64,000 nt of DNA from Sterolibacterium sp. (GTDB lineage: Bacteria; Pseudomonadota; Gammaproteobacteria; Burkholderiales; Rhodocyclaceae): NCBI GenBank assembly GCA_018062105.1, contig JAGOSV010000003.1, positions 1-64,000 on the forward strand. The letters are read 5' to 3'. A model generated the notes under the pieces. It was not told where the DNA came from, made no database searches, and saw only the letters and a list, made by a program, of their open reading frames with translations. This document shows, piece after piece, positions 22,555 to 31,670 of the stretch. Every line of letters starts with the position of its first letter. Positions within the stretch are counted from its first letter, which is position 1. Position numbers and translations under genes: made by a program.

Positions 22555-25500
22555 ATGGATACTTCGGGTGAATTTGATACCGGCCCCCTGACTTGGGTCA
22601 AAGGCGAAATCGATCTGGCGCTGGCTCGCACCATTGACGCACTGCGTGCTGCCACCGCGACGGATGATGCTACGACCGCAGAGTCGGCTGCACGCCAGGC
22701 CGCTTTCCAACAGGCACAAGCGCAGTTGCACCAGGTCCAGGGCGCACTGACCATCGTCGGGCTGGATGGCCTGGCCCGCTTTGTCGATGCCGACGAACAA
22801 GTGCTGCAAGGTCTGGCCAATGGCAGCCTGCCGCTGACTGCCGATGCCATCCGCTGGTGCCACGAGCTCCCTGGCAGAATCGGCGGCTATCTGGAAGAGC
22901 TGCTGGCCGGCCAGCCGGATCAGCCGCTGCGACTGCTCCCGGCCTATCGCGACACCCTGGCTCTGCTCGGTACAGCCGCCAGCCCGGCCGACCTGTTCTT
23001 CCCGGATATCTCGCCGCTGCCTCCGGCACGCGCCCAGGCACCAGCACCGCTCGCTCCCGAGGCCGTGGCGATACGCCTGAAGGCTGCCCGGCTGGGCTTT
23101 CAGCGCGGTTTACTGAAATGGCTGAAAGGCGAAGAACGCGGCCTGTCAGAAATGCGCAACTCGCTGGCCGTCGTCGAATCCACCCAGCAGACACCCGAAG
23201 CGCGCGCCGGCTGGTGGGTCGCTCTGGCCTTGCTCGACGCACTGCTGGCGGGCGGACTGCCGCAAGATGCCCAGCTCAAAAAACTGTGTGGCCGCATCGA
23301 TGCCCAGATTGCCCATCTACAGGACGGCAAGACCCCGGACGGCGACCGGCTGAAGCGGGAAGCGCTGTACTACATCGCCATCGCAACCGCCACACCGGAG
23401 CTGGTCGAACAGGTTCGCACCACCTACCGGCTGGCCGCCCTGATTCCGGCCGAAACCACTACCGAAACTGCCGCCGATAGCGACCAGGATCGCGCCCGGA
23501 CAAACCATCTGCGCAGCCTGCGGGAGCAGCTGGAAAAAACCAAGGACGAATGGAATCACCTGGCCGAACAGCCCGGCGGCAGCCTCATTCCCTTCCAGGA
23601 ACACGCCCGCCAACTGGTCGAATCCAGCCAGGTTCTGGGACAAATGGACATCACCCGGTTGACGGTGGGGGTGCAGGCCATCGCCAACATGCTGGTGGCC
23701 AATGGCAGTGACCGGGTGGACGAACCCATCGCCCTGGAAGTGGCCACCTCGTTGCTGCTGATCGACAATGCCCTGGATCAGCAGGGGTTGCTCGGCGTCG
23801 ACTTCGCCCATCAGGTCGACATCATGGCCGGCCGGCTCACGGCGCTATTGCGCGGCGAAACACCCGCCGCCGTACAGGCCATGGCGCTACCACAGCTCGA
23901 CGAAATCTCGCGCCAGGCCCAGGAACGCCTGCTGATGAACCAGGTCGCCCGCGAAATTCTCGGCAACCTGGCGCTCGTCGAGCAAAAGCTCGACCTGTTT
24001 TTCCGCGAACCGGCCAGCCACGCCGGCAGCCTGGATAGCCTGCAAGCTCCTCTCAAGCAGAGCGAAGGTGCCCTGCTGATGCTGGGTGAGCAGCGTGCCG
24101 TCGAGGTGCTGCGTGCCAACCGCCAGAAAATCGCCGGCTTTGCCGACGGCTCGCTGGCCCACAACCCCCAGCTCTTCGAAGCCGTAGCCAGCCAGCTTTC
24201 CGCCCTGGGTTTCTTCGTCGAACAACTACGCCACGGCCCGGCCGATCTGGACCTGCTCCTGCCACCGGAGCCGCCCGCCGCCGAGCCCGTGTGCGCACTT
24301 CCCCCCCTGGCAACGGAAGAGCATCCCCTCACCGAAACTTCTGTCACCCTCACCGCTGAGGCCACCGAGGCAGCGACAGAAACGGCACAAACAACGACTG
24401 CGCCGGTCATCGATGATGAAATGCTGGAAATCTTCATCGAGGAGGCCTACGAGGTTCTGGCCACCATCGAACAACACCTGCCCCTGCTGACGCAGCGCCC
24501 CACGGATCAGGAGTTGCAAACCGTGATCCGGCGGGCGTTTCACACACTCAAAGGCAGCGGTCGCATGGTCGGGCTGAACGACCTGGGCGAAGCTGCCTGG
24601 TCGGTCGAGCAGGTCATGAACCTGTGGCTCAAACGCGACCTGGCGATGGATGCCACACTACACGACATGCTGCATCAGGCCTATCGGCTATTCGATAGCT
24701 GGGTGCATTGCCTGGCAACCCGGGATACGGTTCCCACAGCCACCAGCGCCGAAGTCCGCAATCTGCATGGCCTGTGCGCCCATCTGCTGCAAGATGAAGC
24801 TGCAACCCCGGCCACCGCAACCGCAGCGCCCGAACCCACCGCCGCACCGATACCGCAACCGCCGGACGACACCATCATCCTGGGCACCCTGTCGCTGTCG
24901 CCACTGGTCTACGACATTTATCTGCAGGAAGCACGAGAACATCTGGCTGTGCTCGAAGCGCAGTTGCCGACGCTGCAAGATACACCGCCCTCTGCCGAGT
25001 TCCTGCGGGCCATCCACACGCTGGCCGGAGTTTCCGGCACGGTGGGGATACAGGCCATCAATCAGCTGGGCAAGGCTCTGGAATACGCCCTGGAGCGTTT
25101 TGCCCAGGCCGGATGGGGGGCCGATGCGACACAGCACGCGCTCCAAACCCAGGCAGTAGCTGCCTTGCGCAACATGCTGGGCGCCCTCGCAGAGCGTCGC
25201 CTGCCCGCACCGGAAGAGGCACTGACCGAGCAACTGAACCAGCTCACCCCCGGTGAGCCAGCGGAATCGCCACCCGTCGCATTGGTGACAGACCTCACCG
25301 AACTGGCGGGACGCGTCGAACCAGCGGAACCCGTGGAGGTTGCTGAAGAGCCTGTCATCCCCACCAGCGACATCGCACCTTCTCCGCTGCAAGCTGCCTC
25401 GGCTACAGCGCCGGAAGAGCCCGACACCGACGAACAACCCTTCTCCGACCGGCGTCGCAAGCTGCGCATCCATGACGACATTGATCACCAGCTGCTACCC

Positions 25501-27777
25501 ATTTTCCTCGAAGAAGGAGGCGACCTGCTGCGTGAAGTCGGCGTGGAACTACGCGCCTGGCGCAACCAGCCGGACGATACCGCCACCGGACAGCGCCTGC
25601 AGCGCATCCTGCACACCTTCAAGGGCAGTGCCCGCATGGCCGGCGCGATGCGCCTGGGCGAGCTGGTGCATGGCATCGAAAGCCGCATCCTCCAGGCTAC
25701 CCGCCACGGCACACCGCCCGTACCGGCATTCCTGGATGATCTCGACAGCTTCTTCGACCGGGCGCAAGGCATGTTCGAGGACCTGGCACGCCTCAACCGC
25801 AACGAGCCCCTGGAAGACCACGAACTGACCCGGGATGCAGGCCATCTCTCTTTGACCTCAACCGTCACGGACGCTGCAGCCACCACCAGTCACCCACAGC
25901 AACCTGCGGAGCCCGCAGAAATAACTGGTCAGCGGGCCCAGCTGCGGGTGCGTGCCGAACTGGTGGACGAATTCATCAACGCGGCCGGGGAAATAGCCAT
26001 TGCCCGCAGCCGCGTCGAAACCGAAATGCGCCAGATCAAAGCCTCATTGCTCGACCTGACCGAAAATACCCTCCGCCTGCGCCAGCAATTGCGTGAAATC
26101 GAAATTCAGGCCGAAACACAGATACAGTCACAGCTGACGCATCTGCAGGAAACCCAGCAGACCTTCGACCCCCTGGAAATGGACCGCTTCACCCGCTTCC
26201 AGGAACTGACGCGGATGATGGCCGAAAGCGTCAACGACGTGACCACCCTGCAACAAGGGCTACTGCGCAACGTCGACAATGCCGGTGTGGCATTGACGGC
26301 ACAAACCCGCCTCAACCGGGATCTGTCACAAAGCCTGATGAGCGCCCGCATGGTGCCTTTCAGCGCCATCGTCGACCGGCTGTACCGGGTCGTGCGGCAA
26401 ACCGCCAAGGAACTCGACAAGCGCGTCCATCTCGACATCATCGGCGGACAGGTCGAGCTGGATCGCTCGGTACTGGAAAAGATGGTCGGGCCAATCGAGC
26501 ATCTGCTGCGCAACGCCGTCGCCCACGGCATCGAATACCGCGAAGACCGTCGTCAGGCCGGCAAGCCTGAAATCGGCGAAATCACGATCAGCCTGATCCA
26601 GCAGGGCAACGAGCTCATCATCGAGATTGCCGATGACGGAGCCGGGCTCAACCATGAGCGCATCCGGGCACGGGCACTCGAAGCCGGCCTGATCCGCAAT
26701 GACGAACCCCTGGACGAACAGCGCCTGCAAGCCCTGATCTTTGCCGCCGGCTTCAGCACGGCCGAGCAGGTCAGTGCCGTAGCCGGCCGCGGCATCGGCA
26801 TGGATATCGTGAAATCCGAAGCGACCCATCTGGGTGGCCACGTCGAGATGCACTCACAACCCGGACAAGGCATCCGGCTGCGGATTTTCCTGCCGCTGAC
26901 CCTGGCCGTGACCCAGGCCTTGCTGGTACGCTCTGGCCATCAGACCTTCGCCCTGCCTGCCAGCATGATCGAGCAGGCCATGGAGTTGCGACCGGAAGAT
27001 GCCGCCAGAATCCGCACCGAAGGCGAAACGGAATGGCTGGGGAATCATTACCCCTGGTTCTACCTGGCCCGCCTGCTGGACACTACCGGCGGCTTGCCGG
27101 AGCCGGCGCGCCGTCACTGGATTTTGCTGCTGAAAGGTGCAGACCGGCACATCGCCCTGGAAGTCGATGGCATGATCGGCAATCAGGAAATCGTCATCAA
27201 GAATATCGGGGCGCAGCTCGCCCGGGTGCCTGGAGTCACCGGAGCCACCGTGCTCAACGATGGCGACATTGCCCTGATCCTCAACCCGCTGGCCCTGCTC
27301 AGCCACCGCCCGCCGGATGCCGGCATCCCGGACACCGCCACGACCGAAGTGAACATCCCCACCACGGCTGCTGCCCAGCCAGCGGCCGTCCCGACCGTCA
27401 TGGTCGTCGACGACTCGCTGACGGTACGCAAGATCGTCAGCCGTCTGCTGCTGCGCGAAGGCTATCAGGTCGTCACCGCCAAGGATGGCCTCGATGCCCT
27501 CGAACAACTGGCCGACCTGCCTGTGCCGACGGCCATGCTGGTGGATATCGAAATGCCGCGCATGGATGGCTTCGAGCTGACGCGCAAGATTCGCGCCGAT
27601 GCCCGCCTGCAGGCGGTGCCCATCGTCATGATCACCTCTCGCATCGCCGACAAGCACCGCGAGCATGCCCGCGCACTGGGTGTGACAGAGTATCTGGGCA
27701 AGCCCTACGATGACGGGGTGCTGCTCGGCCTGCTGCGTGGCTACGTCGAACAGCAGTCGACTGACCTTCCGCAGTAG
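22555..27777 (+). CDS. pilL: PilL/ChpA, hybrid CheA-type histidine kinase
   Basis: 1,740-residue kinase of the Pil-Chp system. The N-terminal half holds Hpt-like helical domains, one with a possible H59 (HQVQG). Clear Hpt sites are at H663 (HTLKGS), H821 (HTLAG) and H1020 (HTFKGS), set in Ala/Pro/Thr-rich linkers. Next come the dimerisation domain, an HATPase_c domain (LLRNAVAHGIE N-box, then DDGAGL, then GRGIGMDIVK), a CheW domain, and a C-terminal receiver with D1664 (MLVDIEMPRMDG) and Lys in YLGKPY. It is shorter than Pseudomonas ChpA (about 2,470), with fewer Hpt units. The start lacks a visible ribosome site. No pilK or chpB follows. Confidence 0.96.
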   Translation: MDTSGEFDTGPLTWVKGEIDLALARTIDALRAATATDDATTAESAARQAAFQQAQAQLHQVQGALTIVGLDGLARFVDADEQVLQGLANGSLPLTADAIRWCHELPGRIGGYLEELLAGQPDQPLRLLPAYRDTLALLGTAASPADLFFPDISPLPPARAQAPAPLAPEAVAIRLKAARLGFQRGLLKWLKGEERGLSEMRNSLAVVESTQQTPEARAGWWVALALLDALLAGGLPQDAQLKKLCGRIDAQIAHLQDGKTPDGDRLKREALYYIAIATATPELVEQVRTTYRLAALIPAETTTETAADSDQDRARTNHLRSLREQLEKTKDEWNHLAEQPGGSLIPFQEHARQLVESSQVLGQMDITRLTVGVQAIANMLVANGSDRVDEPIALEVATSLLLIDNALDQQGLLGVDFAHQVDIMAGRLTALLRGETPAAVQAMALPQLDEISRQAQERLLMNQVAREILGNLALVEQKLDLFFREPASHAGSLDSLQAPLKQSEGALLMLGEQRAVEVLRANRQKIAGFADGSLAHNPQLFEAVASQLSALGFFVEQLRHGPADLDLLLPPEPPAAEPVCALPPLATEEHPLTETSVTLTAEATEAATETAQTTTAPVIDDEMLEIFIEEAYEVLATIEQHLPLLTQRPTDQELQTVIRRAFHTLKGSGRMVGLNDLGEAAWSVEQVMNLWLKRDLAMDATLHDMLHQAYRLFDSWVHCLATRDTVPTATSAEVRNLHGLCAHLLQDEAATPATATAAPEPTAAPIPQPPDDTIILGTLSLSPLVYDIYLQEAREHLAVLEAQLPTLQDTPPSAEFLRAIHTLAGVSGTVGIQAINQLGKALEYALERFAQAGWGADATQHALQTQAVAALRNMLGALAERRLPAPEEALTEQLNQLTPGEPAESPPVALVTDLTELAGRVEPAEPVEVAEEPVIPTSDIAPSPLQAASATAPEEPDTDEQPFSDRRRKLRIHDDIDHQLLPIFLEEGGDLLREVGVELRAWRNQPDDTATGQRLQRILHTFKGSARMAGAMRLGELVHGIESRILQATRHGTPPVPAFLDDLDSFFDRAQGMFEDLARLNRNEPLEDHELTRDAGHLSLTSTVTDAAATTSHPQQPAEPAEITGQRAQLRVRAELVDEFINAAGEIAIARSRVETEMRQIKASLLDLTENTLRLRQQLREIEIQAETQIQSQLTHLQETQQTFDPLEMDRFTRFQELTRMMAESVNDVTTLQQGLLRNVDNAGVALTAQTRLNRDLSQSLMSARMVPFSAIVDRLYRVVRQTAKELDKRVHLDIIGGQVELDRSVLEKMVGPIEHLLRNAVAHGIEYREDRRQAGKPEIGEITISLIQQGNELIIEIADDGAGLNHERIRARALEAGLIRNDEPLDEQRLQALIFAAGFSTAEQVSAVAGRGIGMDIVKSEATHLGGHVEMHSQPGQGIRLRIFLPLTLAVTQALLVRSGHQTFALPASMIEQAMELRPEDAARIRTEGETEWLGNHYPWFYLARLLDTTGGLPEPARRHWILLLKGADRHIALEVDGMIGNQEIVIKNIGAQLARVPGVTGATVLNDGDIALILNPLALLSHRPPDAGIPDTATTEVNIPTTAAAQPAAVPTVMVVDDSLTVRKIVSRLLLREGYQVVTAKDGLDALEQLADLPVPTAMLVDIEMPRMDGFELTRKIRADARLQAVPIVMITSRIADKHREHARALGVTEYLGKPYDDGVLLGLLRGYVEQQSTDLPQ

Positions 27778-27816
27778 CCGGCGCCGCCCTCTGCTGCAGC
27801 CTGTACCTTGTGAGCG

Positions 27817-27852
27817 CCAACAGCGCGCTAGATTTTTACAGCGCGCTGTTGG
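27817..27852. terminator. Shared hairpin at the pilL / hydrolase convergent ends
   Basis: 13-bp perfect arms CCAACAGCGCGCT and AGCGCGCTGTTGG with a 10-nt loop that contains T5. The stop codon of the hydrolase (27836-27838) lies in the loop, so its last codons form one arm. It can fold in transcripts from either side, so a bidirectional terminator is likely. Confidence 0.6.
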
Positions 27853-29962
27853 GCAGCACCGGCAGCACCACGCTGGACGGGCGAGCGGCATCGTTGTAAA
27901 TCGTCGTCACCCCGCCGTTGGCGCGCGCCTGGGCTGGCGTGCTCCACACGCCCTGGGCCTGGTTGCTGGCGCTGATCGAAACGCGCAGCCGATGCCCCTT
28001 GCGGATGACGGCTGCGGCCGGGAAGATTTCGACCGGCACCTTGACGGCCTCACCAGGATTCAGCAGCTGCTTCGAGGCCAGGGTGTAAGGATGCCAGGGC
28101 TGGATCATCTCGCCGCGCAGGGTACGGGAACGGCTGGGGTCTACCGCCCGAAAGGCCGCAGACATCAGGCCATTGGTGATCGGCCGCGCCACACCATCCG
28201 TACCGACATCGTCGATGCGCACATTGATGGCAGCCTCGGAAACGGTGGAGGACAACCAGATATCGGCCTGCATCGGGCCGTTCAGGTAATAATCCGTCGT
28301 CATCATCCCCGTCTCGAAATTGATCGCGTTCTGGGCCCGTTCGACCGTATCGCTCTCCTTGTACCAATCGAACAGCGGCAGCACGAAGCCCAGGCTCCAT
28401 TGCAGCCAGCTGATGGACTTGTCGCTGCTGTCGGTGGGAATCAGCCAGCCACGCAGCAATGTACCGGCCTTGTTGGTACCCAACCGGACTTCCGGTGCCG
28501 GCGGCTCATTCAGGGTATGGGTGGCCTCATCATTGGCCGGCGAGCTCGTGGTCAGGGTCAGGTTGCCCCGCAGGTAGAGCCGCTGCGGTGCCGCTTGCGG
28601 ATGCGGCCAGTCGGTGGCCGTGGCATATTGCGGCAGGCCGTTACCCAGGCCAGCAACGAACTGTGTGACCGTCGGCTGCAGCTCGGCACCACTATTCATG
28701 TCCTTGAGATATTTGTCGAACCACTGCAACAACAACCCTGTAGCGGCCGGCGCCCCCTCTTCAAGCGGATTGTTGTGGTTGAGCAAGGTAGCCATGATGG
28801 ATTCGGCATGAGCGCCCGGCACGATCAGCAGCTTGGCTGTTGTGTTGCGCTTCAGCTGTTCGTAGAGCAGCGGTTCGTTGCGCTGGAAGATGTCATTGGC
28901 CGAGCCGATGACGAAAGTCGGCGCGCGGATGTTTTTGGCCTGCTCGATGGGTGAGCGGTCACTCCAGAACGTACCGTCATCCGTGGCATAGCCGGTGGTG
29001 CCATCCAGCGCACTACGGATGAGGGGCAGCAGCATGTCGTCGATGGCTGCAATGTGCTCAGCAGTTGCCGCGCGGATCTGGTCGGCATAATGCGGGTATT
29101 TGGCTACGGCCAGATCGTTGAAAACACTCAGGCCCTGGGTCAGCGGCAGCCAGTTGGAAATGAACCAGCCATTGAGCATGCCGCCGGTACCCAACGTGTC
29201 GCGCCAGGAGTCTCCCATCGGAATATTGACGAAGACTGCCTGGATCGAAGGATGCCCCTGAGCCGCAGTAAAGAGCGAGGTAATCCCGAGATAGGACGTG
29301 CCGGCCACACCGATGCGGCCATTCGACCAGTCCTGGCGAACCACCCAGTTCACCACATCGGCATAGGTAGCCTGCTCGGTCGGGCCGAACAAGTCCAGCT
29401 GGCCTTCAGAGACACCGGAGCCAAGTGAATCCACCGTGACGGAAACATAGCCGCGCCGGATCATGTAGCGGTCTGCCCCACCTATCCCCAGGGTGCTGGC
29501 CGCCGGCAGCAGGCCGGACAAGGCGTTGCCCATGTCGATACGGTAGGCATTCTGTGTCAGGACGACCGGAAAGCGCCCCCGCACATAGTTGCCACTGGCA
29601 TCCGTCGGCAAGGACACCAGCACGCCGAGCCGCTTGCCGCTGCGGGTGGTGATGAACTGTAGGGGCAGGGTGAACACCCCGGGGTAATCTGCCGGCCGCG
29701 TGTAGTTGCGCCAGCGTGCCGTACCATTGCTGGTGACGGGAGGATTGGCCTGGGCCGTCAGCAGGCGCGTACCGAGCGTGGTGGTCGCACCGCTGGCAGC
29801 ATTCACCCCGGGATAGGCTGGCGGTGGCACTTCCGGGCGCACGACGGCACTACCGGCTCCCGTCCCGCCTCCGGCATCCGAGCCCCCGTTGCAGGCACTC
29901 AACAAGCCCAAAGCCAAGCTGGCAACCAGGCTGACCAATAACGTCCGAACGGGGACATGCAT
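27836..29962 (-). CDS. CocE/NonD (S15) family alpha/beta hydrolase, lipoprotein
   Basis: 708 residues with a lipoprotein signal: hydrophobic stretch 7-22 and lipobox LLSAC with C24, then a Gly/Ser linker. The S15/CocE catalytic domain shows the nucleophile S223 (GVAGTSYLG), D357 (GSANDIF) and H385 (PGAHAES). A C-terminal jelly-roll (X-Pro dipeptidyl-peptidase C-terminal-like) spans about residues 470-690. A strong ribosome site GGGAGAGAGG lies before the ATG. Family members cleave esters or acyl-Pro peptides; the substrate here is unknown. It is not in an operon and lies tail-to-tail with pilL. Confidence 0.9.
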   Translation of the reverse strand: MHVPVRTLLVSLVASLALGLLSACNGGSDAGGGTGAGSAVVRPEVPPPAYPGVNAASGATTTLGTRLLTAQANPPVTSNGTARWRNYTRPADYPGVFTLPLQFITTRSGKRLGVLVSLPTDASGNYVRGRFPVVLTQNAYRIDMGNALSGLLPAASTLGIGGADRYMIRRGYVSVTVDSLGSGVSEGQLDLFGPTEQATYADVVNWVVRQDWSNGRIGVAGTSYLGITSLFTAAQGHPSIQAVFVNIPMGDSWRDTLGTGGMLNGWFISNWLPLTQGLSVFNDLAVAKYPHYADQIRAATAEHIAAIDDMLLPLIRSALDGTTGYATDDGTFWSDRSPIEQAKNIRAPTFVIGSANDIFQRNEPLLYEQLKRNTTAKLLIVPGAHAESIMATLLNHNNPLEEGAPAATGLLLQWFDKYLKDMNSGAELQPTVTQFVAGLGNGLPQYATATDWPHPQAAPQRLYLRGNLTLTTSSPANDEATHTLNEPPAPEVRLGTNKAGTLLRGWLIPTDSSDKSISWLQWSLGFVLPLFDWYKESDTVERAQNAINFETGMMTTDYYLNGPMQADIWLSSTVSEAAINVRIDDVGTDGVARPITNGLMSAAFRAVDPSRSRTLRGEMIQPWHPYTLASKQLLNPGEAVKVPVEIFPAAAVIRKGHRLRVSISASNQAQGVWSTPAQARANGGVTTIYNDAARPSSVVLPVLPNSAL

Positions 29963-30047
29963 GACGAATCCTCTCTCCCATTAGAATGGCACGCGGCTCG
30001 CGACCGATTCATGGTCTACGATCCGCGCCCGGCGTGCCCTCAACGCA

Positions 30048-30090
30048 CCATCAACGTAACATCGACGCGCCATCAACGTCATATTGGCGC
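30048..30090. repeat. Paired direct repeats and inverted repeat upstream of cobQ
   Basis: CCATCAACGT occurs at 30048-30057 and 30070-30079, 22 bp apart (about two helical turns). The second copy is enclosed by GCGCCA (30067-30072) and TGGCGC (30085-30090). The spacing suggests a protein-binding site on one DNA face, but no regulator can be named. Confidence 0.45.
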
Positions 30091-30147
30091 ATCACAAACG
30101 TTGTGCTGTGGCTTTTTTTCGCCATGTTATACCGGATCGCCCATCAG

Positions 30148-30167
30148 ATTCAAACTGTTGTTTGAAT
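30148..30167. promoter_or_regulatory. 8-bp-arm palindrome (operator-like) upstream of cobQ
   Basis: ATTCAAAC-TGTT-GTTTGAAT, a perfect inverted repeat 36 bp before the cobQ ATG. AT-rich with a 4-nt centre, it could be an operator or a small hairpin in the leader. No cobalamin riboswitch B12-box was found in the 240-bp spacer 29963-30202. Confidence 0.5.
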
Positions 30168-30202
30168 TTCCTGGCGGGCTTTTCCGGTAACGGAATCTTC
30201 TC

Positions 30203-31654
30203 ATGCGTCATGACACTTTAATGGTGCAAGGCACCACTTCCGATGCCGGCAAGAGCCTGCTGGTGGCCGGCCTGTGCCGGGTACTGCGGCGGCGCGGCGT
30301 GCGTGTGGCACCGTTCAAGCCCCAGAACATGGCGCTCAACAGTGCCGTCACTGTCGATGGGGGTGAAATCGGCCGCGCCCAGGCCTTGCAGGCGCAAGCA
30401 GCGGGGCTGGCCGCGCACAGCGACTTCAATCCGGTGCTGCTCAAGCCTTCGTCCGACATTGGTGCCCAGGTCATCATTCATGGTCAGGTGCGCCATGACA
30501 TGAATGCCCGCGACTATCACGCCTACAAGCCGCAGGCGATGGCGGCGGTGCTGGCTTCCCATGAACGGCTGGTGCAGCAATATGAGCAGGTGATCGTCGA
30601 AGGAGCAGGCAGCCCGGCCGAGATCAATCTGCGTGATCGTGACATTGCCAACATGGGCTTTGCCGAGGCCGTCGATTGTCCGGTGATCCTGATTGCCGAC
30701 ATCGACCGGGGCGGTGTGTTCGCCCATCTGGTGGGAACCCTGGCCTTGCTGTCGGACAGCGAGCAGGCGCGGGTATTGGGTTTTGTCATCAACCGTTTTC
30801 GTGGCGACATGGGACTGCTGCAACCCGGACTGGACTGGCTGGAACAGCGCACGGGCAAACCTGTGCTGGGCGTGCTGCCGTATCTGCACGGCCTGCATCT
30901 GGATGCCGAAGATGCCTTGCCCCGTGTACGTAGTGGCACGGACGACAGTCGTCTGCAGGTCATTGCGCCGGCCTTGCCACGGATCAGTAACGCCACGGAT
31001 TGCGATCCGCTACGATTACATCCGCAATTGAGTTTCCGCTTCATCGGGCCGGGGGCACCCATTCCGCCGGCGGACCTGATCGTCTTGCCCGGCAGCAAGG
31101 CAGTGCAGGCTGATCTGGCCTGGCTGCGTGCCCAGGGCTGGGAAGCGGCGATCCGGCGTCATCTGCGCTATGGCGGCAAGGTGATTGGCATCTGCGGTGG
31201 CCTGCAGATGCTGGGGCAGCAGCTGCACGATCCGCTCGGGCTGGAAGGTGCGCCGGGCAGTGTGGCCGGGCTGGGGTTGCTCGATCTGCACACCACACTG
31301 GCGCGTGACAAACAGCTGGCGCAGGTGACTGGCCGGCTCACCCTGGACGATGCGGATGTCCGTGGTTATGAAATTCACATGGGCGTATCTTGCGGGCCGG
31401 CACTGGATCGACCGGCGTTGTTTCTATCCAGCGGTGCGATGGAAGGGGCGCGGTCGGCAGATGACCAGATTCTGGCAACGTATCTGCATGGCCTGTTCGA
31501 CAGCCCGGCGGCCTTGCAGTCATTGCTGGGCTGGGTCGGTCTGAAGGATACCGCCACCTTCGATCTGGATGCCCGCCGCGAGGCTGATCTGAACCGGCTG
31601 GCAGACACGCTGGAGGCCTGCCTGGACTGGCGCAGGCTGCCGTTGGCGGGATGA
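30203..31654 (+). CDS. cobQ: Cobyric acid synthase
   Basis: Glutamine-dependent amidation of adenosylcobyrinic acid a,c-diamide at four side chains in cobalamin synthesis. 483 residues. The N-terminal dethiobiotin-synthetase-like ATPase domain ([22 protein letters not shown]) is followed by a class I glutamine amidotransferase-like domain with nucleophile C331 ([10 protein letters not shown]) and a His near the end (TYLHGLFDS). Other cob genes are absent from the window, so the locus is a single outlying cobalamin gene. Confidence 0.96.
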   Translation: MRHDTLMVQGTTSDAGKSLLVAGLCRVLRRRGVRVAPFKPQNMALNSAVTVDGGEIGRAQALQAQAAGLAAHSDFNPVLLKPSSDIGAQVIIHGQVRHDMNARDYHAYKPQAMAAVLASHERLVQQYEQVIVEGAGSPAEINLRDRDIANMGFAEAVDCPVILIADIDRGGVFAHLVGTLALLSDSEQARVLGFVINRFRGDMGLLQPGLDWLEQRTGKPVLGVLPYLHGLHLDAEDALPRVRSGTDDSRLQVIAPALPRISNATDCDPLRLHPQLSFRFIGPGAPIPPADLIVLPGSKAVQADLAWLRAQGWEAAIRRHLRYGGKVIGICGGLQMLGQQLHDPLGLEGAPGSVAGLGLLDLHTTLARDKQLAQVTGRLTLDDADVRGYEIHMGVSCGPALDRPALFLSSGAMEGARSADDQILATYLHGLFDSPAALQSLLGWVGLKDTATFDLDARREADLNRLADTLEACLDWRRLPLAG

Positions 31655-31670
31655 GACGAGAGATGAGAAC

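Noticed and set aside
28000..28954. Plus-strand open frame opposite the CocE hydrolase
   Set aside because: No domain motifs, Arg/Gln/Gly-rich composition typical of antisense frames in GC-rich DNA.
30000..30202. Cobalamin riboswitch upstream of cobQ
   Set aside because: No B12-box (GCCACTG-like) and no matching multi-stem layout seen in the spacer.
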